64,000 bases of DNA from an uncultured Verrucomicrobiae bacterium (GTDB lineage: Bacteria > Verrucomicrobiota > Verrucomicrobiia > Limisphaerales > UBA1100), in the NCBI GenBank assembly GCA_937775205.1, contig CALKBX010000012.1:61442-125441 (forward strand), read 5' to 3'. The notes under the pieces are model-generated. The model had not been told where the DNA came from. It saw only the letters and a program-made list of their open reading frames with translations, and did no database searches. The translations under genes and the position numbers were made by a program. This document shows positions 1-10,542 of the stretch, in pieces; positions within the stretch are counted from its first letter, which is position 1, and each line of letters starts with the position of its first letter.

Positions 1-663
1 CAACAGGCGGCTGGAAGCGTGAAAATCGGAATTCAGAGTTCGACCGGTGGGCGCGCGCCAGTTTCAATAGCCACAACTCAGGCAGCGCGAAATACGCTGT
101 TATCGTCGGCCCGCACCTATACCGGAGCTCGAAGATTGGGAACAATGCGTCAGGCGCCAAATATCCGAAGTCGTCCAATGATTTCATCGACGGCAAGTCG
201 GGCTGCGAATAATGTACAAAATAGATTGTCTAATGGAAGTAACAATCAGGGTGTTTTCGCTCCGAACGTTGCTAGAAGTCCAATCACACAAGCGAGGCCA
301 AATGGTTATTCTGGAACTTCGCTGGGTCGCAATATTTCTGGAAGAAATTTAGGCCAAATATTCAGGGGAGGATCTACAGCCGCAGAAAGGCGGATTCAAG
401 AAATACGCACAAAGGCAAATGAAGGCACGGATCAAGCACAGCAAAATCGAAAAATCCCCCTTCCATCTTCAGTGACCCTGCAAAATGGGCGGGTAAATTT
501 GAGGTTTAACAGTAGACCAGGAAGCCGATATGTAGTCGAAATGTCAAACGACAAGAACAACTGGAGAGCGGTCGGCAGGACGCAAGTGGGCACGGGGAGT
601 ATAATGAACGTGCCAATTCAATCTAATGGGCAGCGTTTCATTCGTGTTGTGCCGCGTGATTAG
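1..663 (+). CDS. Hypothetical low-complexity protein, 5' partial, upstream of ftsL
   Basis: The frame is open to the window edge. A GTG at 19 could start it, but the gene may begin outside the window. The first ~150 residues are rich in Ser, Asn, Arg, Gly and Gln, with no signal peptide or membrane segment seen. The last ~50 residues form a compact segment (YVVEMSNDKNNWRAVG) resembling the short beta-rich 'Y-V-V-x-x-S-x-D-x-x-x-W' modules seen at the C-termini of many verrucomicrobial secreted proteins; that likeness is my recollection, not a search result. Codon use is AT-rich (many AAT, ATA, AGA) compared with the GC-rich genes that follow. It ends a few bases before ftsL, the place where rsmH usually lies. 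Function unknown. Confidence 0.6.
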   Translation, partial: QQAAGSVKIGIQSSTGGRAPVSIATTQAARNTLLSSARTYTGARRLGTMRQAPNIRSRPMISSTASRAANNVQNRLSNGSNNQGVFAPNVARSPITQARPNGYSGTSLGRNISGRNLGQIFRGGSTAAERRIQEIRTKANEGTDQAQQNRKIPLPSSVTLQNGRVNLRFNSRPGSRYVVEMSNDKNNWRAVGRTQVGTGSIMNVPIQSNGQRFIRVVPRD

Positions 664-681
664 TGTGGAATGGGAATAAGA

Positions 682-1059
682 ATGAATCGAAAACGTAAAA
701 CAATATCCGTACGCTTCGGGCCTGCGCTCAAGGCGGTGTTAATTTGTCTCGTCACCTGCAGCCTCGGCTTGGGGTATGTTTGGCAAAAGAAACAAATCAA
801 CGACCTCGGCGCGCAGATTAAGGAGAACGAAAACAAGCTGGAGGATTTGCGGCGCGAAAACAAACGCCGCGGCGACACGCTGGCGTATTTGATGAGTCCG
901 CAGGAGTTGGACGCGCGCTTGCGCCAACTCGGGCTGGATCTCGAGGTGCCGCGACCGGAACAAATCGTGGTGCTGGTTGACGCGAAGACCAAAGCGGACC
1001 TAACGACGGCCGTTACGTACGGCCAGTCGCTAGGCCCTTCCTCCAGCCGAGGAGTGTGA
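682..1059 (+). CDS. ftsL: Cell division protein FtsL
   Basis: Small bitopic septum protein that partners FtsB and FtsQ and activates FtsW/FtsI. The product has a basic cytoplasmic N-terminus, one membrane segment (about residues 12-33, LKAVLICLVTCSLGLGYVW) and a periplasmic heptad-like helix (INDLGAQIKENENKLEDLRR), the usual FtsL plan and length (~125 aa). ATG at 682 is preferred because GGG lies at a normal distance before it; ATG 670 in the same frame is the alternative. It lies directly before ftsI with stop and start adjacent (1059/1060), the conserved dcw order. The family is too divergent in sequence for certainty, so the call rests on topology and position. Confidence 0.8.
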   Translation: MNRKRKTISVRFGPALKAVLICLVTCSLGLGYVWQKKQINDLGAQIKENENKLEDLRRENKRRGDTLAYLMSPQELDARLRQLGLDLEVPRPEQIVVLVDAKTKADLTTAVTYGQSLGPSSSRGV

Positions 1060-2929
1060 ATGGAGGAAAAAAGCACCATACAGAATCGCAAAGGAGCCCG
1101 GCGCTGGCTTTTCTTTTTTGCCGCCGTGATGCTGCTTTCTTTCGGCGCGCTCGGCTATCGCCTCATTGATCTCCAAGTGCTGCGGCACGATGAGCTGCAA
1201 TCATCTCGCGCGCGACAATACTATTCGCACCCTCATCCGCGAACCGCGGCGGGGCGACATCCGCGACATCCGCGGTAACCTGCTCGCCACCAGTTTATTT
1301 GTGAAAACCATCTGCGCAGATCCAGCGCTCATTGGCCAGTGGCATCCTCATGTGGCGCACGCCTTGGCGCCCATTTTGGATTTGGATGAACAAGCCTGAG
1401 CCAGCGACTCAAACCACAAATGATGCTCAATGAACAGGGCATCCTTCGCACTAATCGTTACGTCGTCCTCAAGCGCAAAGTGCCGCGCGAACTGTGGGAG
1501 CAGGCAGCCGGTGCATTGCGCGATATGGGATTGGGATTGGACGAATCCAAGTTCAACCGCAAACAGCGTCTTGCGTTCCGGAGTCTTGCGGCGGCAATCG
1601 GTTTTTGCCGATCGCAAGGAAGATCAGTTGCGCGTGTACCCCGGCAAACATCACGCAGCGCACGTGCTCGGTTTTGTTGGCGGCGTTGACCATCGCGGCA
1701 AGGAAGGCATCGAGCGCGTGCTCGATAGCAAACTCGTGGGCTCCCGCGGCTGGCGTGTCACCGAAACCGATTCCCGCAAGCGGGAAGTAGTCGCGCTCCG
1801 CCAGCAGGATGTTGCCCCGCGCAACGGGCTGCACGTCGTGCTCACCATCGATTCCGGCGTGCAACACATCGTCGAGGCCGAGCTCGCCAAGGCGATGGCC
1901 AAGCATCAGCCGCTCGGCATCACCGCCATCGTCGTGCGGCCCAAGGACCGGCGCCATCGTGGCCATGGCCAACCTGCCCGATTTTGACCCCAACGCCCCC
2001 GGCATCGCCAAGCCGGAAACCCGCCGCAACCGCGCGGTTACCGACACCGCCGAGCCCGGCTCCACCTTTAAAATCGTCCCCGTCGCCGCCGCGCTCAACG
2101 AACGGATCGTTAGCCTCTGCCTCCACGTTTCATCTGCGAAAACGGATCGTTCCGATACGCCGGGCGCGTGTTGCGCGACCACCACGCGTACGGAAGCCTT
2201 ACGGTCAAAGCCATCATCACCAAGTCCTCCAACATCGGCGCGGCCAAGGTGGGCCTTCGCCTCGGCGCGCCGCGTTTGCACGCTTATATGCAGCGGTTTG
2301 GTTTCGGTGCCCGCTCGCGAATTAGTTTGCCCGGTGAGGTGCGCGGCACGGTGCATCCATTAAAAAAATGGAACAAACTTTCCATCACCCGCGTGCCGAT
2401 GGGCCACGAGGTAGCGGCTACGCCTTTGCAAATGGCGATGATGATGAGCGCCATCGCCAATGGCGGAAAGTTGATGCGGCCGATGGTGATGGATCATCTC
2501 GAGAATGACCGCGGGCGGGTGGTAGTGCAGTATCATCCCGAGCCCGTGCGGCAGGTGGTTTCGCCCGAAGCCGCGCGCGCCATCACCGAGGCACTCAAGA
2601 CCGTGCCCCAACCCGGCGGCACCGCCAAGCGCGCCGCGCTCCAATACTACACCGTCGCCGGCAAAACCGGCACGGCGCAAAAAGCCGGACGCGGTGGTTA
2701 TCTGCCCGGCAAATACTACGCCTCCTTCGTGGGGTTTTTCCCCGCCGACGCGCCGGCGTTGTGCATCCTCGTTTCGATGGACGAACCGAAGGGCGACTAC
2801 TACGGCGGACTCACCGCCGCGCCGGTCTTCAAGGCCATCGCCGAGCGCACCGCCGCATATCTCGGATTGAAGCCGGACCTCGTGCAACAGGGTTCGATAG
2901 TTTCCGGCAACAGACCCCAACCGCGTTGA
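1060..2929 (+). CDS. ftsI: Peptidoglycan transpeptidase FtsI/PBP3 (frameshifted)
   Basis: Class B penicillin-binding protein that cross-links septal peptidoglycan. Reading across frames gives an N-terminal membrane segment (residues ~17-37), the dimerisation domain motif PRRGDIRDIRGNLLA, then the transpeptidase domain with all three active-site motifs: SxxK (PGSTFK, near 2056), SxN (KSSN, near 2224) and KTGTAQ (near 2660). The C-terminus ends in the normal FtsI region without a PASTA domain. The reading frame switches about five times (near 1240, 1398, 1600, 1945 and 2125), yet every piece aligns in order with no missing motif, so sequencing indels are more likely than decay. The next gene, murE, begins four bases after the stop. 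Confidence 0.88.
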
Positions 2930-2932
2930 GTC

Positions 2933-4373
2933 ATGACCGGCACTGAGTTGCTCCACTGATTTGCCGCACGAACTCGTGCGCGGCCAGCTCGACTTCGACC
3001 ATCACCGGCCTCGCGTACGATTCCCGCCGAGTCACTCCCGGCACCGCCTTCATCGCGTTGCCCGGCACACGCGTGGACGGCCACGACTTCGCCGCCACTG
3101 CCATTGGACTGGGCGCATCACTTATCATCACCGGCCAGCCCTGTCGAATTGCCCGGCGAAACCGCAATCGTCCGTGTCGAAAATCCGCGAGCGGCAATGG
3201 CCCAACTGGCCGCGCGTTTTCACGGTGAACCAGCCGCCAAACTTCACCTCATCGGCATCACCGGCACCAACGGCAAAACCACCGTCGCCTTCCTCGTGCG
3301 CGAACTGCTGCGCGGCGCGGGCCGTCGCTGCGGCCTCATCGGCACGGTGGAGTACGACCTCGGCGACCGCGTCATCCCCGCCGCCCGCACCACGCCGGAG
3401 TCACTCGAGCTGCACGCGTACTTCGCGGGAATGGTCCGCGCCGGGTGCGAACTCTGCGTGATGGAAGTCAGCTCGCACGCCCTCGCGCAGCACCGCGTGG
3501 CGGGTCTTGAGTTTCAAACCACCGCCTTCACCAATCTCACTCAGGATCATCTCGATTACCACGGCGATATGGAGCAATACTTTGCCGCCAAGCGAACGCT
3601 CTTTGCTCAACAACCCGACGATGGTCAGCGTCTCGTCAATGCTGACAGTCCCTTCGGCCAACGCCTCGCCGGCGAATTTTCCGCCACCACTTTTGGCGAA
3701 GTCGATTCCGATTTACAAATCACCCAACTCAAATTGGGCCAGCAACAAAGCGAATTCACTTTTGACGGCGTTGACTTTACGATGCCGCTTATCGGTCGCC
3801 ACAATGTTTCCAATGCCGCTGCCGCCTTGGGCATCGTTCGCGCCACGGGAATGGAGTTGGCCGAAAGCGTCTCCGCTGCTCGCAAATCTGCCGCCGGTGC
3901 CCGGGCGGCTTGAGTCTTTGAACGAAGGCCAGCCCTTCGCGGTTTATGTGGATTACGCCCACACCGATGATGCTCTGCGCCAAGTGCTCACCACGCTGCG
4001 CGAAATTACGCCGGGCAGTTTGCGCGTGCTCTTTGGCTGTGGCGGAAACCGCGACACTGGCAAGCGCCGCAAAATGGGCGAAGCCGCCGCCGCCTTGGCG
4101 GATGACATTCTCATCACCACCGACAACCCGCGCCGCGAAAATCCGCATCTCATCGCCGAACAAGTCGCCGAAGGCTGCCCGGGAAAGGGCCGTATCGAGC
4201 TGGACCGCGCGCGAGCGATTGACGAAATTCTCCGTGAAGCCAAAGCGGGCGACACCGTTCTCATCGCCGGCAAAGGCCACGAAACTTATCAGGAAATCGA
4301 AGACATCGTGATGCCGTTCGACGACCGTCAACAAGCACGCGCCGTGCTCGCCGCATTGCACGAAGGCCACTGA
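2933..4373 (+). CDS. murE: UDP-MurNAc-L-Ala-D-Glu ligase MurE (frameshifted)
   Basis: ATP-dependent cytoplasmic ligase adding the third residue, probably meso-diaminopimelate, to the peptidoglycan stem peptide. Pieces in order: start MTGTELLH at 2933; N-terminal uridine-binding domain (VTPGTAFIALPGTRVDGHDFA); P-loop GITGTNGKTT (near 3254); central motif EVSSHALAQHR; C-terminal domain with YVDYAHTDDALRQVL, GCGGNRDTGKR and the MurE-typical TTDNPRRENP. TTDNPR(x)E/DP is the signature associated with DAP specificity. The frame breaks near 2957, around 3000, near 3100-3180 and near 3885. Stop and murF start overlap (TGATGG at 4371-4376). Confidence 0.9.
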
Positions 4374-5733
4374 TGGAACCTCGACCGCTCCAATTCGTAA
4401 TCGAGGCCTGCGGCGGCCAACCGCGCGGCATCGATCCCGCCGTAAAATTTCAGCGTGTGTGCACCGATACCCGCAAGCTCCAACGTGGCGATTTGTTTGT
4501 GGCATTGCGTGGTGAAAATTTTGATGGCAACCAATTCGCCGCCGCCGCCATCGCGGCTGGAGCGGTGGCGGCGGTTGTGGATTCGCCCTGCGATGCGCCT
4601 TCATTGGTTGTGCCCGACACCCGCCTCGCGCTCGGCCAACTGGCGGCCGCCCATCGCGCGGAAATGGACGCCACGATTTTTGGCATCGCCGGTTCCAACG
4701 GCAAAACGTCCACCAAAGAAATGCTCGCCGCAATCCTGCGGGCACAAATGGAAACGCTCCACAGTGAGGCCAGTTTCAATAATGACATCGGCGTGCCTAC
4801 TACGCTGTTGTCCATCGAGCCGCACCATCGCGCGGCGGTGCTGGAGTTGGGCACCAACCATCCGGGCGAACTGGCGCCGCTCGTCAAAATGGCCGCGCCG
4901 CAATTTGGACTGCTCACCGGGATTGGGCGCGAACACTTGGAATTTTTCGGAAACCCTTGAAGGCGTCGCGCGTGAGGAGGGCGTGCTTGGCGAATTGTTG
5001 CCCGCCGGTGGAAAACTTTTTCTGTATGGCGACGACGATTGGAGTCAATCAATAGCTGAACGTAGCAACGCGCCGGTGATCACTGTGGGTTTCGGCGAAG
5101 CCAACGACTGGCGCGCGGACAATGTGCAAGTGACCGAAAATGGCACGCATTTTGATGTGCGCGCGCCAACCGAGGAATGGAACGGCGAATACACCACGCC
5201 GCTGCTCGGTCGCCACCAAGCGGCCAACGCCACGCTTGGCATCGCGGCGGCGGCGGGAGTTGGGTGTCAATCGCGAGACCATCGCGCGCGGTTTGGCCGA
5301 ATGTCCCACGCCGGCAATGCGTTTGCAGTTGAGAGAAAAAAACGGCGTGCGCTGGCTGAACGACGCCTACAACGCCAACGCCGATTCCGTTGCGGCCGCG
5401 CTGGAAACGCTGGCCAGTTTGGAGGTGAAGGGAAAACGCTACGCCGTGCTGGGCGACATGGCTGAGTTGGGCGAACACGCCTGAACCGGCGCATCGCGAG
5501 GCCGGCGAGCGAGCGGCGGTCGACGGTGGATGGCTTGATCGCCGTGGGCGCGAACTGGCCGCCATCACGGCGGTGCCGCCGCGATTGAGGCGGGTTTGGC
5601 CAAGGCCGAAGCGGTGGCCGGATGCCGAAGCGAGCGGCATGCGTTGTTGCGCGAATGGCTGCAGTCGGGTGATGCGGTGTTGCTGAAGGCGTCGCGCGCG
5701 GCGCGATTGGAGCAATTGGAAGATTTGATTTAA
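4373..5733 (+). CDS. murF: UDP-MurNAc-tripeptide D-Ala-D-Ala ligase MurF (frameshifted)
   Basis: Adds D-Ala-D-Ala to complete the UDP-MurNAc-pentapeptide. The product shows the N-terminal domain (GDLFVALRGENFDGNQFA), P-loop GIAGSNGKTSTKEM (near 4682), the MurF motif ASFNNDIGVPTTLL, VLELGTNHPGELAPL, a second-domain end TPLLGRHQAANA and the C-terminal NDAYNANADSVAAALETL motif. It ends in LLKASRAARLEQLEDLI. Frame changes occur near 4955, 5255 and 5480; the last ~80 codons (5480-5680) are disrupted and cannot be joined confidently. The gene lies between murE and mraY. Confidence 0.88.
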
Positions 5734-5739
5734 GGGAGG

Positions 5740-6919
5740 ATGTTTTATTATTTAAGCCAATTACCGGAATGGCTGGTGGCAAACGGGCACGCTCAATGGG
5801 GCGACTGGCTCTCGCCGCTGCGCGTGTTCCAGTACATCACCTTTCGCGGCGCGGGCGCAGCGGTGACGGCGCTGGTGCTGTGCTGGCTGCTGGGGCCGAT
5901 GGTCATCCGCTGGCTGCAAGCGCATCGGCGTGCGGCAGGAATACGAAGACCGCGCGCGCGAGGACGGCAAGATGACCGACGGCGTTTCCAAACGCGGCGT
6001 GCCCACTATGGGCGGGCTGCTCATCGTGGGCGTGATCGATCTCTCGGCGCTGTTGTGGGCGCAGTGGAATCCGCTGGTGACGCTTACTTTGCTTTCGATG
6101 TTGGTGCTGTGTCTGCTGGGTTTTTACGATGACTACTCAAAAATCACGCGCCAAAATAGCGAGGGCCTCACGGAAAAAGTGAAGCTCATTGTGCAGTTTA
6201 TTCTCAGCGCAACTATCGCCGTGTATCTGTGGCGATTGGCGGAAACGCGCCAACTCATTACCGATGTGATGGTGCCGTTTCTGAAAGATCCCATTCTTTC
6301 CGGGCCATCGGCCACAATGGTTTTTTCGTGGGCGGCGGTGGTGGGGGTGGTCATTACCGTGTGCGCGATCATGGGCAGCTCCAACGCGGTGAACTTCACC
6401 GACGGCCTCGATGGGCTTGCGATCGGTAGTGTGCTGATTGTGTCGATGGTTTTTTATGTGTTCACATACATCGCCGGCCACGTGGAATTGGCGCGCGAGT
6501 TGTACGTACCGGCGGTGTCCGGCGCGGGCGAACTTTCGGTGGTGTGCGCGGGAATGATGGGCGCGTGCCTCGGGTTTCTATGGTTCAACTGCTTCCCCGC
6601 GCGCGTGTTTATGGGCGACACCGGCTCGCTGGCGCTGGGCGGCTCGCTCGGCATCATTGCCGTGCTGATTCATCAACCTTGGGTGCTGGTCATCGCCGGC
6701 GGCATTTTTGTGCTTGAGGCGGTGTCGGTCATCCTCCAGCGCGGCTGGTTCAAATGGACCCGCATTCGCACCGGCGAAGGTCGCCGCATATTTTTGAAGG
6801 CCCCGTTGCATCATCATTTTCAGGAAAAAGGCTGGCACGAAAACCAGGTGGTCGTGCGGTTTTACATCATCGGCATCCTCTTCGCCGTGCTCGCATTGGC
6901 TACGCTGAAACTGCGCTGA
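5740..6919 (+). CDS. mraY: Phospho-N-acetylmuramoyl-pentapeptide transferase MraY (one frameshift)
   Basis: Integral membrane enzyme that moves phospho-MurNAc-pentapeptide from UDP to undecaprenyl phosphate, making lipid I. A good ribosome site (GGGAGG) precedes ATG 5740. Motifs: KRGVPTMGGLL; the catalytic/Mg-binding FYDDYSK (near 6124); NFTDGLDGLAIGS (near 6391); MGDTGSLALGGSLG; and the terminal PLHHHFQEKGW typical of MraY. About ten hydrophobic helices are visible. The frame changes once near 5930. Length (~390 aa) is slightly above the usual 320-360. Confidence 0.93.
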
Positions 6920-6922
6920 CCC

Positions 6923-8304
6923 ATGGACTGGGCAAAGCAAAAAGTTTGCGTCATCGGCCTTGGCCGCAGCGGTGTGGCGGCAGCGGAATTGTTGCTGCAA
7001 CATGGCGCGGCGGTCACCGCGGTGGACACCGCCGACTCGCCTGCGTTACGACAAATCGCCGCCGCCCTCACCGTCAAAGGCGCAACTTGCCAGCTTGGCG
7101 CGAGTGAGATTCCGATGCCTTCGACCTCGCCGTCATCAGCCCCGGCGTGCGGTTGGATCTTCCATTGGTCGCCAAGTCTCCGCGCGCGGGGTGTGCCGGT
7201 TTGGGGTGAGTTGGAACTGGGTTGGCAATTCACCAAATGCCCCGCCATCGCCATCACCGGCACCAATGGCAAAACCACCACCACCGAATTGGTCGCTTCA
7301 CTGCTCGGCCAAGCGCAGCGCCGCACCGTGGCCGCCGGAAACATCGGAACGCCGCTTTGCGCCGTGACTGCCCAGTCGCGCGCGCTTGATGCGGTGACAC
7401 TTGAGGTCAGTTCGTTCCAACTTGAAACCATCGCTGACTTTCGTCCCGCCATCGGCGTGTTGCTCAACCTCGCGCCGGACCATCTCGACCGGCACGGTTC
7501 GATGGAAAATTATATCCGCGCCAAGGCGCGCTTGTTTGAAAATCAAAAGCCCTTCGACCACGCCATCGTGCAGCTCGAGGCTTTGCGTGAATTGGAAAAA
7601 CTCAATCTCGTTCCGTCTTCCAAACTGATCACTTTCAGTGCCACCGATGCCGAAGCCGATTTATACTTGGATCGCAGCTTGCTCGTGAGCCGGTTGCCCG
7701 ACTGGGCCGGCCCGTTGCTAGACCTTGACGAATGCTCGCTCGATGGCCTGCACAATGCCGAGAATCTTTTGGCCACGCTCGCGGTGGGGCGTTGCCTGAA
7801 AATTTCCGTGGCCGAAATGAAAGCCGCGCTCAGCGCCAGCCGCGCCGGACCGCACCGTTGCGAGTTCGTCACCGAAATTGAGGGCGTGCGTTTTGTGAAC
7901 GACTCCAAAGCCACCAACGTGCACGCCTTGTGCAGCGCGTCTGCGTGCAATGCCGGCGGGCGATTCGCCCAAAAATATCTGGCTCATTGCCGGCGGGCAG
8001 GACAAGGGGCTGGATTTTCACGCCGCCGGGCCGGAGATTGCCAAGCGTGTGAAGGGTGCGTTTCTAATTGGCGAGGCGCGGAAGCAGATTAGTGCTGCTT
8101 GGGCGCCTATTTTCCCCTTGCGAATTGGTGGCAAATTTGGTAGAAGGATTGGCAGAAGCAAGGAGGAAAGCTGTTCCCGGAGATGTGGTTTTGCTGTCAC
8201 CGGCTTGTGCCAGTTTTGATATGTTTGACAGCTATGAACATCGGGGCCGCGCGTTTTGCCAATTGTTGGCGGAGCTTGGCGCGGACACCCGAACCGGCGT
8301 TTGA
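6923..8304 (+). CDS. murD: UDP-MurNAc-L-Ala--D-Glu ligase MurD (frameshifted)
   Basis: Adds D-glutamate to UDP-MurNAc-L-Ala. The N-terminus VCVIGLGRSGVAAAELLL is the MurD UDP-binding Rossmann start. The P-loop is AITGTNGKTTTTEL (near 7252), followed by VTLEVSSFQLE, LAPDHLDRHGSM, HNAENLLATLAVG and the C-terminal FVNDSKATNVHA, WLIAGGQDKGLDF and LLSPACASFDMFDSYEHRGRAF. Between about 7107 and 7190 the main frame reads nonsense while the next frame gives the expected AFDLAVISPGVRLDLPLVAK, so two compensating indels lie there. Two more shifts fall near 7945 and 8105. Confidence 0.9.
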
Positions 8305-8338
8305 ACGCCGCAACCGCTCCGGGAAGAAACCTGAATGG

Positions 8339-8356
8339 CGTGTGACTGTTCACACG
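8339..8356. repeat. Short inverted repeat between murD and the LysM gene
   Basis: Seven-base arms CGTGTGA and TCACACG separated by four bases form a perfect hairpin 35 bases after the murD stop. There is no T-run after it, so it is not a classical intrinsic terminator. It could mark a processing site or regulator site inside the dcw transcript. The rest of the 190-base gap holds a second small hairpin (ACCCG/CGGGT near 8454-8469) and the ribosome site of the next gene. Confidence 0.4.
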
Positions 8357-8496
8357 CTGTCGACAAGTTTTTCACAATGGGTTTGGCGGGCCATCCTCCT
8401 TGCTGTTAACTAATGCCTCGCCTGCGGGCGTGGGAGACAAAGGAGGTGTCAGACCCGAAGTCCGGGTTTCCACTAATAAAAAAGGAGAGAGTTATT

Positions 8497-9381
8497 ATGA
8501 AGGAAACCAATCCAATCATTCCGCCGGGATTAAACTTTGAAGGTGCAAGCCGCGGCCGATCCAATATGCGAATGGCCGTCATCGTCGTAGTGCTGCTGCA
8601 CGTGGCGCTGTTCACCGGCATTCTGTTCAACGCGTGCAAACAAAAGGACGAAGCCGCCGAAGGCCTCAAATCCACCGCCGAGCAAATGGCCGAAATCGCC
8701 GGCCCGGCCCCAACGATAAAATCCGAATCGCTGCCCGATCCGGTACCCACGCCGCCGATTGGCAGTGGCAGCGTTCAATCCACCGCCGATCATTGGCAGC
8801 AACCCGCCACTCGCAACTGGCGGCGGTTTCGAATCGACAGGTCGTGCCGCTGCCGATCTGAAACGAATACCGCAATTCCCCCAACCATCCCGCCGCCACC
8901 GGTCACGGGCACCACGGAGCACGCGGTGGCCAAGGGCGACTCGTTTTATTCCATCGGCCGCAAGTACGGCGTGGGCATGAACGCGGTGGCCAAGGCTAAT
9001 CCGAACATCATTCCCACGCGATTGCGGATCGGTCAGAAGATCATCATTCCCGCCGCGACGCCAGGCCGGTGGTTGCGATGCCCGTACGCCGATGCGCCCA
9101 ACGTTCACACCGTGAAACGCGGCGACACGCTTGGCCACATCGCGCTCAAGTATCGGACCAAGGTTGCCAACCTCAAATCGGTCAACGGGTTGACTTCGGA
9201 CTTTCTCAAGATTGGCCAGAAACTCACCGTGCCAATGAGAACCTCCGCACCGCCCGCGCCCGTTCCCACGGCGGCCCCGGCATTATCGCCGACCACCGGA
9301 CTGCCGATTAGCGTGCCGGCACCGCCCATCGCGGTGGGGCCATCGAGCAGCAGCGTGGTGTCGCCTCCGCCCGCGGAGTAA
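8497..9381 (+). CDS. Membrane-anchored protein with two LysM domains
   Basis: ATG 8497 is chosen because AAAGGAGAGA precedes it at a normal distance; the frame is also open upstream to 8413. A short cytoplasmic N-terminus is followed by one membrane segment (about residues 27-46, MAVIVVVLLHVALFTGILF) and a proline-rich periplasmic linker. Two LysM domains follow, HAVAKGDSFYSIGRKYGV (near 8921) and HTVKRGDTLGHIALKYRT (near 9104), each ending in the 'IGQKIIIPA/IGQKLTVP' motif, then a Pro/Ala tail. LysM domains bind peptidoglycan glycan chains. Its place between murD and ftsW suggests a wall-binding division factor (inference). The linker (8770-8885) may contain compensating indels. Confidence 0.85.
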   Translation: MKETNPIIPPGLNFEGASRGRSNMRMAVIVVVLLHVALFTGILFNACKQKDEAAEGLKSTAEQMAEIAGPAPTIKSESLPDPVPTPPIGSGSVQSTADHWQQPATRNWRRFRIDRSCRCRSETNTAIPPTIPPPPVTGTTEHAVAKGDSFYSIGRKYGVGMNAVAKANPNIIPTRLRIGQKIIIPAATPGRWLRCPYADAPNVHTVKRGDTLGHIALKYRTKVANLKSVNGLTSDFLKIGQKLTVPMRTSAPPAPVPTAAPALSPTTGLPISVPAPPIAVGPSSSSVVSPPPAE

Positions 9382-9400
9382 GGGTGGCCATCGAGCCGCC

Positions 9401-10542
9401 ATGCGGTACGCCACCACCATTCTGGCATTTTGCGTAGCCGGCCTTTTGGCGCTGGGCATGGTGATGCTCTATAGTGCCGGCATGGCCACCGACGGCGCGC
9501 GCTATCTAACCATGCAGCTGGTTTGGGGCGGGCTCGGGCTCGGCGTTTGCTTTGCCGCCACTTCCATTGATTATCGGATTCTGCAACGCTTTGCGCTGCC
9601 GCTCTTTATCGGGACGCTGGTGTTGCTGGTGCTGGTTTTGATTCCCGGCATCGGCATCAAGCTCAATGGCGCGCGCCGGTGGTTTGACCTGGGGCCGATG
9701 AATTTTCAACCCTCGGAGCTGGCCAAAATCACGATGCTCATTGCCATCGCGGCGTGGGCGGATGTGCATGTTAAGAAAATGCGCGAGTTTCGTCACGGGC
9801 TGCTTTTGCCCGGCGCGTTCATTGCCCTTACGTTGGGGTTGATTTTTCTGGGGCCGGATTTTGGCACCACCATGCTGCTGGCCACGGTGTGCTGCATTCT
9901 GCTTGTTTGTTGCGGGCACTCACTGGAAATATCTCATCCCGCCAATGGGCGCGGGCGCGGCGGCCATCACCGTGGCCATCATGAATGATCCCCTGCGCAT
10001 GAAGCGCATCACGGCTTTTTTGCATCCCGAACAGCATCGGGAGGACACGGGATTTCAGGCGTATCAGGCCATGCTCGCGCTGGGCTCGGGCGGCTCCACA
10101 GGTTTGGGGCTGGGCAATGGCCGGCAGAAACTTGGCTTTGTGCCGGAGCATCACACGGATTTCATTTTCTCCGTCATTGGCGAAGAGCTGGGCGTGGTGG
10201 CCAGCTTGCTGGTGGTGCTGGCGTTTGCGGCGATTGTCATTTGCGGATTATACATCGCGTGGAATTCGCGCGATCGGTTTGGGATGATTCTCGGCACGGG
10301 CATCACGTTTCTGATTGGCTTGCAGGCGTTCATTAACATCGGCGTGGTGACCAGTGCGCTGCCGAACAAGGGTTTGCCGTTGCCGTTTATCAGCTATGGC
10401 GGGTCGAGCTTGGTGATGATGCTTGGCAGCGTGGGGGTGCTGCTCAGTATTGCCAGCCGCGCGGGCGAATCGCCGCCGGAAAAAACCAAGAAGCGCGAGC
10501 CGGTTCACGAACCCCAGGAACTTCTGCCGGACAGCTCCCTGA
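9401..10542 (+). CDS. ftsW: Septal peptidoglycan polymerase FtsW (frameshifted)
   Basis: SEDS-family glycosyltransferase that polymerises lipid II with FtsI. About ten hydrophobic helices are seen, with NGARRWFDLGPMNFQPSELAK (near 9664), the conserved SEDS loop, then LGPDFGTT, LGSGGSTGLGLGNGRQKLG and FIFSVIGEELG, and the terminal NKGLPLPFISYGGSSLV. The frame changes once near 9920. In the downstream frame no stop separates it from murG, but a TGA at 10540-10542 overlaps the murG ATG in another frame. The true end is probably that TGA after one more indel, for example in the A-run near 10480. Confidence 0.92.

Noticed and set aside
1060..2929. ftsI as a true pseudogene
   Set aside because: All three active-site motifs and both termini are present in order, neighbouring essential genes show the same kind of single-base breaks, and division needs this enzyme.
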